NCBI GenBank assembly: GCA_934597125.1
Contig: CAKTQM010000026.1
Span: 1-23,571 of the forward strand
Origin: an uncultured Oscillospiraceae bacterium
Lineage (GTDB): Bacteria; Bacillota; Clostridia; Oscillospirales; Oscillospiraceae
DNA length: 23,571 nt
Reading direction: 5' to 3'
The translations under genes were made by a program, and so were the position numbers. Position 1 is the first letter of the stretch. The number at the start of each line of letters is the position of its first letter. This document shows positions 6,713 to 12,837 of this stretch, piece after piece. The notes below the pieces were generated by a model that was not told where the DNA came from, ran no database searches, and saw nothing but the letters and a program-made list of their open reading frames with translations.

Positions 6713-7336
6713 ATGGAGGAACGATCGGCGCTGTTGGCGCGGCATTTTCTGTTTCAAGGGTTAGAGAAGCTGCCGGAGGAAGCGGCAGCGCTGCCGGTAC
6801 GGCGGTTTGAACGGGGCGCGGTCATCTGCGGGCCGGACACGGCGGAACGGGGACTGGGCATCGTGCTGGAGGGCCGGGCGGAGGCGGTGTCCCCCGACCG
6901 GGAGCAGGCGGTGCTGGCCGCCTTCGGGCCGGGGGACACCTTCGGCGCGGCGGCGCTGTTCGGCGGGGGCGGGTATGTGTCCCGCGTCCGGGCGGTGACG
7001 GCCTGCAGCGTGGTGCTGCTGGAGGAGGCGCTGCTGGAAACGTGGTTCGCCCGCTGCCCCTCCATGGCGGTGAACTACATCACCTTTCTCTCCGGCCGGG
7101 TACGGTTTTTGAACGGAAAGATCGCCGTTTTGACCCAGGAGGGCACGCAGCAGCGGCTGTACCGCTGGCTGCAGGCCAACTGCGACGAGGCGGGGCGGGT
7201 GCCGGAGGGCATCAGCATGACGAAGCTGGCGGCGATGCTGTCCATGGGGCGCACCAGCCTGTATCGGGCCATGGAGGATCTGACGGCGGCGGGCATGATC
7301 GTCCGCGACGGAAAAAGAATCGAGGTCATACAATGA
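6713..7336 (+). CDS. Crp/Fnr-family transcriptional regulator
   Basis: The protein has 207 residues. An N-terminal cupin-like effector domain covers about 15-125 (RGLGIVLEGRAEAV, FGPGDTFGAAALFGG). A C-terminal Crp-type winged HTH covers about 150-205 (ISMTKLAAMLSMGRTSLYRAMEDL). The glycine-rich FGAAALFGG stretch lacks the Arg/Ser cAMP-binding signature, and there is no N-terminal cysteine cluster as in FNR. The signal is therefore neither clearly cAMP nor an iron-sulfur cluster. I chose ATG 6713, which has AAAAGGAG upstream and lies after the promoter. Its stop overlaps the next start (ATGA at 7333-7336), so it is translationally coupled to the ABC transporter it probably regulates. Confidence 0.9.
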   Translation: MEERSALLARHFLFQGLEKLPEEAAALPVRRFERGAVICGPDTAERGLGIVLEGRAEAVSPDREQAVLAAFGPGDTFGAAALFGGGGYVSRVRAVTACSVVLLEEALLETWFARCPSMAVNYITFLSGRVRFLNGKIAVLTQEGTQQRLYRWLQANCDEAGRVPEGISMTKLAAMLSMGRTSLYRAMEDLTAAGMIVRDGKRIEVIQ

Positions 7337-8343
7337 AGCACATCAAATCTTTTGCAAGTCTGCTGCTGGTACTGGCGCTGGCGTTGAGTCTGGCGGGCTG
7401 CGGCACCAAGGTGGCACCCGCGGCCGATGGCGGCGGGGAACTGACGCCGGCGGAGGTAAACCTGTACGTGCTGTCGGGCCCCACCGGCATCGGCGCCATG
7501 AATCTGTGGGCCGCCGCCGACGCGGGCGAGACGGCCAACACCTATCACATCACCATGCCCGGGGCCAATGACGAGGTAGTGGCCGCCCTGTCCAACGGTC
7601 AGGCGGACATTGCCGCCGTGGCTACCAATCTGGCGGCCACGCTGTACAACAAGACCGATGGCGGCGTGACGGTGCTGGCGGTGAACACGCTGGGGGTACT
7701 GTCGCTGCTGGGCTGCGGCGGAGAGGCGGACGCCATCTCCGATCTGGCGGGCAAAACCATCTATGCCCCCGGGCAGGGCGCCAATCCGGAGTATATCCTG
7801 CGCTATGTGCTGCAGGGCAACGGGCTGGATCCCGACAGGGATGTGACGCTGCAGTTCGTGGGCGAGGGCAGCGAGCTGCTGACCGTTTGGCAGACCGATC
7901 CGGAGGCCGTGATCCTGGCGCCTCAGCCGGTGGCTACCAGTATTTTGATGCAGAATGAAAACGCCCGGACGCTGTTTGACATGACGGAGGAGTGGGACAG
8001 GATATCCGGCGGCGAGAGCACGCTGATGATGGGCTGCGTCATTGTGCGCAATGCGTTCTTGCAGGAGCATCCCGACGCGGTGACGCTGTTTTTGCAGGAA
8101 TATGCCGCCTCCATTGAGAAGGCGCAGGCCGACGCGGCGGGCACCGCCGCCCTGTGTGAGCAGTATGGGCTGATCCCCAAGGCGGCGCTGGCGGAGAAGG
8201 CGCTGCCTTACTGCGGGCTGACATTTGTCACCGGCGCGGAGATGAAGACGGGACTGAGCGGCTATCTGCAGGTGATGTTTGACGCTGATCCCAGAAGCGT
8301 GGGCGGCGCGATGCCGGGCGACGGATTCTATTACGGTGGGTAA
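7333..8343 (+). CDS. ABC transporter substrate-binding lipoprotein (NMT1/SsuA-like)
   Basis: The protein has 336 residues. The signal peptide ends in the lipobox LAGC with C23, so the protein is expected to be anchored to the outer face of the membrane. The mature part looks like a type-2 periplasmic-binding fold of the nitrate/sulfonate/thiamine-precursor class: LSGPTGIGAMNLW near the N-terminus, NGQADIAAVATNLAATLYNK around 94-113, then a DLAGKTIYAPGQGANPEYILRYVL segment that starts the second lobe. It overlaps the regulator gene by 4 bp and the permease gene by 8 bp. With the permease and ATPase it forms a complete importer. The ligand cannot be read from the sequence; sulfonate, nitrate and pyrimidine precursors are family options. 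Confidence 0.88.
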   Translation: MKHIKSFASLLLVLALALSLAGCGTKVAPAADGGGELTPAEVNLYVLSGPTGIGAMNLWAAADAGETANTYHITMPGANDEVVAALSNGQADIAAVATNLAATLYNKTDGGVTVLAVNTLGVLSLLGCGGEADAISDLAGKTIYAPGQGANPEYILRYVLQGNGLDPDRDVTLQFVGEGSELLTVWQTDPEAVILAPQPVATSILMQNENARTLFDMTEEWDRISGGESTLMMGCVIVRNAFLQEHPDAVTLFLQEYAASIEKAQADAAGTAALCEQYGLIPKAALAEKALPYCGLTFVTGAEMKTGLSGYLQVMFDADPRSVGGAMPGDGFYYGG

Positions 8344-9085
8344 GGCGCTGAAAAACGGCGGCGCGGTGGTCTTCTGGCTGATCGTGTGGCAGTTGGCGGC
8401 CATGGCCGCCAACCGGACGCTGCTGCTGCCGCTGCCCACGCCGGCGGAGACGCTGGCGGCGCTGGCGGCCATGGGGCGGACGGCGGGATTCTGGCGGTCG
8501 CTGGGGCTTTCGCTGCTGCGGATCGGCGCGGGGTTCGCGCTGGCGGCGGCGGTGGGCACGCTGTGCGCCGCCGCGGCACACCGGTGGCGGGTGTTCCGGT
8601 GGCTGGCGACGCCGCTGCTGGGGGTGATCCGCGCCATTCCGGTGGCGGTGTTTACCATTGTGGTGTTTTTGTGGGTCAGCCGGACGTATATCCCCAGCGT
8701 GATCGTGTTTTTGACGGTGCTGCCCATTGTGTGGAGCAATGTGGCGACGGGGCTTGACCACGCCGACAGGGGACTGGAGGAGATGGCCCGGGTGTTCGGC
8801 ATGGGACGGTGGGAGGTGCTGCGGCACATCACGCTGCCTCAGGTGCGGCCCTACGCCGCCGCGGCCATTGCCACGGGGCTGGGCTTTGCCTGGAAGTCGG
8901 GCATCGCGGCGGAGGTCATCTGCCGGACGCAGGGGTCGCTGGGCGACCTTTTGTGGAGCGGCAAGGCCGGCGTCAGCTATGACGAGGTATTTGCCCTGAC
9001 GGTGGTGATCGTGGCGTGCAGCGCGCTGCTGCAGGGCGCCGCGGCGCATCTGACGGGAAAGGAGCAGGGACATGATCCGGTTTGA
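8336..9085 (+). CDS. ABC transporter permease (SsuC/TauC-like)
   Basis: The protein has about 249 residues and six predicted membrane helices. The conserved cytoplasmic EAA-type loop is EMARVFGMGRWEVLRHITLPQVRPY, the contact site for the ATPase. I propose GTG 8336 as the start, overlapping the receptor gene by 8 bp and giving MGKALKNGGAVVFW; a start at 8279 would add 19 residues that only overlap the receptor frame. The 3' end overlaps the ATPase gene by 14 bp. It is the membrane channel of the importer whose receptor and ATPase flank it. Confidence 0.88.
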   Translation: MGKALKNGGAVVFWLIVWQLAAMAANRTLLLPLPTPAETLAALAAMGRTAGFWRSLGLSLLRIGAGFALAAAVGTLCAAAAHRWRVFRWLATPLLGVIRAIPVAVFTIVVFLWVSRTYIPSVIVFLTVLPIVWSNVATGLDHADRGLEEMARVFGMGRWEVLRHITLPQVRPYAAAAIATGLGFAWKSGIAAEVICRTQGSLGDLLWSGKAGVSYDEVFALTVVIVACSALLQGAAAHLTGKEQGHDPV

Positions 9086-9635
9086 GCATGTAACCTTCGG
9101 CTATGTGCCGGAGCGGGCGGTGCTGCGGGAGTTCTCGCTGGAGGTGCCGTCGGGGGGACGTGTGTGCCTGACGGGGGCCTCGGGACAGGGAAAGACCACG
9201 GCGCTGCGGCTGCTGATGGGGCTGGAGCGGCCCTGGAGCGGGACGGTGACGCTGCCGGAGGGAATCCGGCTGGCGGCGGTGTTTCAGGAGGATCGGCTGC
9301 TGCCGTGGAAGACGGTGCTGGAAAACGCGGCGCTGTTCGGCGGACAAGAGGCCGCCCGCCACTGGCTGACGGCGGTGGGGCTGGGCGAGTGTCAGGACGC
9401 GCTGCCGGAGACCCTGAGCGGCGGCATGCGGCGGCGGGCGGCGCTGGCACGGGCGTTGGCTCATCCCTTTGACGTACTGGTGCTGGATGAGGCGCTGACG
9501 GGGCTGGACGAGGCGGCCAGAGAGCGCTGTCTGGCCGCCATCGACGCGGCGGTGAGGCCGCGGACACTGGTGATGGCCTGCCATGAGAGGCGGGAGGCGG
9601 AAGCGCTGGGGGCCGCGGTGGTGGCCGTTACTTGA
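9072..9635 (+). CDS. ABC transporter ATP-binding protein, short form
   Basis: The protein has 187 residues with all nucleotide-binding motifs: Walker A GASGQGKTT (about 35-43), Q-loop VFQEDRLLPWK, signature LSGGMRRR, Walker B VLVLDEALTGLD and the switch histidine in ACHERREA. It is about 50-70 residues shorter than typical SsuB/TauB ATPases because the C-terminal part after the H-loop is nearly absent; the core should still be functional. An RBS (AAAGGAGCAGGGA) lies upstream of ATG 9072, within the permease gene. The stop codon overlaps the -35 box of the next promoter. Confidence 0.9.
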   Translation: MIRFEHVTFGYVPERAVLREFSLEVPSGGRVCLTGASGQGKTTALRLLMGLERPWSGTVTLPEGIRLAAVFQEDRLLPWKTVLENAALFGGQEAARHWLTAVGLGECQDALPETLSGGMRRRAALARALAHPFDVLVLDEALTGLDEAARERCLAAIDAAVRPRTLVMACHERREAEALGAAVVAVT

Positions 9636-9660
9636 CAAGCGGGGAGCTTGCTCCTATAAT
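9632..9660 (+). promoter_or_regulatory. Full-consensus promoter of the lipoprotein gene
   Basis: TTGACA (9632-9637), 17-bp spacer, TATAAT (9655-9660): a perfect match to the sigma-A consensus. The -35 contains the ATPase stop codon (9633-9635). Confidence 0.88.
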
Positions 9661-9663
9661 AAC

Positions 9664-9698
9664 ATGCGCCGCACGGCTGTGCGGCGCATTCCTTTTTG
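9664..9698 (+). terminator. Terminator hairpin overlapping the next transcription start
   Basis: ATGCGCCGCAC (9664-9674), loop GGCT and GTGCGGCGCAT (9679-9689) are followed by TCCTTTTTG. It ends the ABC operon. The promoter just upstream would start transcription at about 9666-9668, inside the left arm, so the new transcript would carry a shortened stem. Confidence 0.7.
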
Positions 9699-9715
9699 AT
9701 GCAGGAGAATCTTTT

Positions 9716-11596
9716 ATGGCAAGAAAGAGCTTTCGAATTTCAGGCGCGGCGCTGCTGGCGGCGGTGTGCCTGCTGCTGACGCTGGCGCTGGCGGGCTGCG
9801 GGGAGAAGGCGCTGCTGAAGCAGCCCATCCAGCAGCTGACGTGCGTTTCGCCCGCGGCGCTGCCCACGATGCTCCCCCTGGACGGCGGGCAGGTGCTGAC
9901 GGGATGGGTGGATTACGAGAAGGACACCACCTATCTGGCGGTGGTGGATGTTGCCGCCGACAAGGTGGTGCAGTACCGCGAGCTGGAGGGCAGCTGGGAA
10001 CTGCAGGCGCAGCGGTTCACGGACGGCGGCGCGGCGCTGTTCTGCTGGGAGGAGGGCGGCTGGCTGCTGATCGGCAGCGATCTGGCGGATTGGGGCCGCT
10101 ATGCCAACGACCAGTATGGCGGCGTATTCTCCCACGACGGGAGCCGCTATTACTTTATTCAGGATGACGTGCTGTGCCGCGCGGAGGTGTCCACCGGGCA
10201 GGTGGAGCGGGTGGCGCTGGAGGACGACATGCGCTTTTTGGATGTGGCGGGGATCGCGCCGAACTCCGAGACGCTGTTTCTGCACTGTCGCCTGTCGCCC
10301 TACAGCACGGAGAGCGGCACGGCCATTGTGGACGCGGACACCGGCGCGTACGCCATGCTGCAAACGCCGTGGTACGCCCCGTATCCCAACGGGGCGGGGA
10401 CGGAGCTTTTGTGGTTCAACAACGAGGCCATGGGGTACGACGTGCTGTATCCCTATGACGGGGCCTACTATCGGGCGGAGAGCGTGGTGCTGGGCGGCGA
10501 GGAATCGGAGCTGCTGCCGGTGAGCGGTTCACCGTATCTGCTGGTCGTGGCACAGGATGTCACGCTGTACCGGCTGGCGGACGGCGTATCCGCGTGCCCG
10601 CTGCCGGAGGACAGCGTAGGCGGCGCGATGCGGGACGCGGTATGGCTACCGGAGAACGTGCTGGTGGGCTGCGTATACGGTGATGAACAGCTGCATCTGG
10701 TAGCCATTGATCCGGCGCAGCTGACTTTCACCCAAGTGGCTGACGCGGCGCAGATCGAGTCTCCCCTGACGGTGGACACGGCGCTGATGGAGGTATATTG
10801 GAGCGAGCTGAACGGCGCGCCCCTGCCGGCCACCCTGCAGGAGGCGCGGGACTACGCCGACCGGCTGGAGGAGCGCTATGGCGTGACGATCCTGCTGTCA
10901 GCCCAGGGACAGGAGGCGTGCGAGGCGGTGTGGGACGCCACGATAACCACCACGGATCAGTGGGGGCTGGAGGATGAGCCGCGGGCCATCGCCCGGATGC
11001 TGGAGGCGCTGGATCGGACACTGGCCCTGTATCCGGAAGGCTTCTTCCGCCAGATGCGCAACAGCATGGACGAGGGCGGCGTGCGGTTCATTCCGGTGGG
11101 CCACATTGAAAATGCCGTCAACGCCATTGGACTGACGTATGAAACCTACGGCTGGCAGAACATCTATATCGACGTGAACATCGACGCCTTTGAGGGCACC
11201 ATCTGCCATGAGATCTGGCACGCCATTGAGGGCGTGCTGCTGACACGCAACTGGGACGCCATTGACCGGGAGGAGTGGGACGGCTGCAATCCGGAGGGCT
11301 TCCGTTACAACGAGGACGCTCAGGAGGCCGATCCCGACCCATCGCGGTGGACGTTCTTCGGGGAATCGGAGATGCGAAATGTCTACTTCGTGGACAACTA
11401 CAGCCGCACCAACGCCAAGGAGGATCGGGCACGGCTGATGGAGTACATCATGGCTAACGAGGACGTGGCGGGCGCGCTGATGCAGTCCCCCGCCCTCCGG
11501 CAGAAGCTGGAGATCATGTGCCGTGCCATTCGGGAGAATTTCGATGCCGCCGGATGGGAACAGCCGCGGTGGGAACGGCTGCTTCCTTCAGCCTGA
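9716..11596 (+). CDS. Lipoprotein with probable beta-propeller and zincin (HExxH) metallopeptidase domain
   Basis: The product is a 626-residue lipoprotein. ATG 9716 is preceded by GCAGGAGAA. The signal peptide ends in LAGC with C28, so the protein should be surface-anchored. Residues about 55-360 show repeated beta-rich units with D/G turns (for example YGGVFSHDGSRYYFIQDDVL), fitting a beta-propeller. Residues about 380-620 look like a zinc peptidase: TICHEIWHAIE with H498, E499 and H502, and a downstream DNYSRTNAKEDRARLMEY segment whose E569 could be the third zinc ligand, as in gluzincins. I do not recognise a named family. The substrate is unknown; peptidoglycan-linked or extracellular protein targets are possible. 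It has its own promoter after the ABC operon, so a link with the importer is only positional. Confidence 0.8.
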   Translation: MARKSFRISGAALLAAVCLLLTLALAGCGEKALLKQPIQQLTCVSPAALPTMLPLDGGQVLTGWVDYEKDTTYLAVVDVAADKVVQYRELEGSWELQAQRFTDGGAALFCWEEGGWLLIGSDLADWGRYANDQYGGVFSHDGSRYYFIQDDVLCRAEVSTGQVERVALEDDMRFLDVAGIAPNSETLFLHCRLSPYSTESGTAIVDADTGAYAMLQTPWYAPYPNGAGTELLWFNNEAMGYDVLYPYDGAYYRAESVVLGGEESELLPVSGSPYLLVVAQDVTLYRLADGVSACPLPEDSVGGAMRDAVWLPENVLVGCVYGDEQLHLVAIDPAQLTFTQVADAAQIESPLTVDTALMEVYWSELNGAPLPATLQEARDYADRLEERYGVTILLSAQGQEACEAVWDATITTTDQWGLEDEPRAIARMLEALDRTLALYPEGFFRQMRNSMDEGGVRFIPVGHIENAVNAIGLTYETYGWQNIYIDVNIDAFEGTICHEIWHAIEGVLLTRNWDAIDREEWDGCNPEGFRYNEDAQEADPDPSRWTFFGESEMRNVYFVDNYSRTNAKEDRARLMEYIMANEDVAGALMQSPALRQKLEIMCRAIRENFDAAGWEQPRWERLLPSA

Positions 11597-11661
11597 CGAG
11601 AATGACCCTACGTTAAGGCCGCGGCAGTTGTTTGAAATTATACCGTGTCCTCATAGAAATT

Positions 11662-11730
11662 TCGCAGGAGAAGATCGGGCGCTGTGGAGCGCAGCGGAAC
11701 GAGTGCCCGATCTTCCCTTTCCACCTGCGA
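11662..11730. repeat. Nested long inverted repeat
   Basis: The outer arms are TCGCAGG (11662-11668) and CCTGCGA (11724-11730). The inner arms are GAAGATCGGGC (11670-11680) and GCCCGATCTTC (11705-11715). The 24-nt centre contains a further GCTG/CAGC pair. There is no T-tract, so it is not a terminator. It could be a mobile palindromic unit or a structured RNA. Confidence 0.65.
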
Positions 11731-11746
11731 CGACGCTTCTGTTAAA

Positions 11747-11825
11747 CGACGGGCGGGGTAGAACCCCTCCCCTGCGCACTTTTGTCGCACGCCTTGCGTC
11801 CACCGTGCGGCGGAGTACGGGCGCT
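11747..11825. repeat. Second copy of the REP-like element
   Basis: GGGCGGGG-TAGAA-CCCCTCCC (11751-11771) is followed by CCTGCGCACTTTTGTC and a tail with TTGCGT and GTGCGGCGG. This parallels the stem at 5608-5628 and the tail at 5714-5775. The arms have diverged by one base. Confidence 0.6.
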
Positions 11826-11851
11826 GCACAGAATCTTTTGGTGCGTGAAAA

Positions 11852-11883
11852 GGCGGCCATCCGATGGATGGCCGTCCTTTTTT
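11852..11883 (-). terminator. Terminator of the MerR gene (bidirectional)
   Basis: GGCCATCC (11855-11862), GAT and GGATGGCC (11866-11873), extended by flanking G/C pairs, with A-run and T-run on the two sides. It abuts the MerR stop codon. Confidence 0.75.
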
Positions 11884-12694
11884 ATTTCGTGATAGGGTAG
11901 CAGACTTCGGTGACGAATTCGTCTGGGTTCTGGGTCTCGTGGGGGGAGACGTGGTAGATATTGAACATGGGGCCGGCGTATTGATAGCCGTTGGCCTCGA
12001 TCCAGGCGGCCACGGCGGCGTTGACCTCGCCGATATGCTCATAGCCGCCCTGATAGGTGCAGCCGGCATAGGTGACGGCGGGCAGGGTGCGGAACTTCAC
12101 GTGCTCGGTGTCGGGGTACTGGCCCTTTACGGTTTTCTGGGCCTCCACCTCCACGTCGCGCTCTTTATACTCGGCATCCAGGAAGGTGACGCTGCAATAG
12201 CAGGGGTCGTCGGGGATCAGGTGCAGGTGGTCGGTCTCGGCGCAGAGGGTGTCCCACACCATGCCCTCCTTTTCATAGCTGGGGATAGTCATGCGGACGC
12301 AGGCGGCATAGCGCCGGGGCAGGGTCTTGACGGTAACATTATAAGCCATAGTATCTTCCTTTCTCAATCGTTTCCGGGCGCTGTCCAGCAGGCGCAGCTT
12401 CCAGGCCACCTCCGCCGCCTGATCCTGCAGCAGCGCCTGCTGGGCGACAAGGCAGTCGTCCAGCCGCCGACGGTCGTCGTAGAAGGACAGGATGCGGCAG
12501 ATATCCGCCAGGCGGAAGCCCATGTCCTTCAGGGCCGTGATACGGCAGACGGTGGGCAGCTGAGACTCGCTGTAGTAACGGTAGTCGGTGAATCGGTCGA
12601 TGTAGGCCGGGGTCAGCAGGTCGATGTCGTCATAGTGACGCAGCATACGGACGCTGACGCGGGACAGCTTGGAAAACTCTCCGATCTTCAACAT
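11882..12694 (-). CDS. MerR-family regulator with GyrI-like ligand-binding domain
   Basis: The protein has 270 residues. The N-terminal MerR HTH covers about 1-70 (MLKIGEFSKLSRVSVRMLRHYDDIDLL). A helical linker covers about 75-112, and a GyrI/BmrR-type effector domain about 117-270 (HVSPHETQNPDEFVTEVCYPI at the end). This is the architecture of multidrug-sensing activators such as BmrR. ATG 12694 has GGAGG upstream. The promoter has the long spacer and dyad typical of MerR control. An internal ATG at 12349 (residue 116), exactly at the domain boundary, has its own RBS and could produce the effector domain alone. No efflux gene is directly adjacent, so the target beyond autoregulation is unclear. 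Confidence 0.92.
   Translation of the reverse strand: MLKIGEFSKLSRVSVRMLRHYDDIDLLTPAYIDRFTDYRYYSESQLPTVCRITALKDMGFRLADICRILSFYDDRRRLDDCLVAQQALLQDQAAEVAWKLRLLDSARKRLRKEDTMAYNVTVKTLPRRYAACVRMTIPSYEKEGMVWDTLCAETDHLHLIPDDPCYCSVTFLDAEYKERDVEVEAQKTVKGQYPDTEHVKFRTLPAVTYAGCTYQGGYEHIGEVNAAVAAWIEANGYQYAGPMFNIYHVSPHETQNPDEFVTEVCYPITK
12347..12362 (-). promoter_or_regulatory. Internal ribosome binding site and start for a standalone GyrI-like domain
   Basis: On the minus strand AAAGGAAG (12355-12362) lies 5 nt before ATG 12349. It would give a 155-residue protein ending at 11882. The surrounding codons (CGA TTG AGA AAG GAA GAT ACT) are unlike the GC-rich codons around them, suggesting selection for the RBS itself. 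Confidence 0.55.
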
Positions 12695-12735
12695 TGCGGG
12701 TTACCTCCATGGGGGTGTTTTTTGAGCTCGGATAT

Positions 12736-12766
12736 AGGATAAGGCCTGACAGTATGGCAGAGTCAA
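12736..12766 (-). promoter_or_regulatory. MerR-type promoter with 19-bp spacer and dyad
   Basis: Minus strand TTGACT (12761-12766), 19-bp spacer, TATCCT (12736-12741). The spacer holds the imperfect dyad CTGACAGTATGGCAG (12746-12760, plus-strand reading). An overlong spacer containing a dyad is the hallmark of promoters activated by DNA untwisting by MerR proteins. Confidence 0.65.
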
Positions 12767-12789
12767 GACGGAAAATGAAATTTCTGATA

Positions 12790-12823
12790 AAAATATCCTC
12801 CGGCGGAGCCGGAGGATATTTTT
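12790..12823 (-). terminator. Terminator of hppA
   Basis: AAAATATCCTCCGGC-GGA-GCCGGAGGATATTTTT is a perfect stem with A and T tracts, 15 bp after the hppA stop. It separates hppA from the MerR gene. Confidence 0.88.
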
Positions 12824-12837
12824 CATTTGACAGATCC

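Larger units (their letters stand above)
11597..11881. other. Gene-free region with structured repeats
   Basis: No supported gene. It contains a nested inverted repeat (11662-11730), a copy of the REP-like element (11747-11825) and the terminator at 11852-11883. Short frames here are palindrome artefacts. Confidence 0.7.

Noticed and set aside
7075..8832. Minus-strand frame of 585 codons
   Set aside because: It covers the overlapping regulator, receptor and permease genes in antisense. It has no motifs.
11523..11900. Plus-strand frame running from the lipoprotein end through the repeats
   Set aside because: It starts inside the lipoprotein gene, crosses the repeats and a terminator, and has no RBS.
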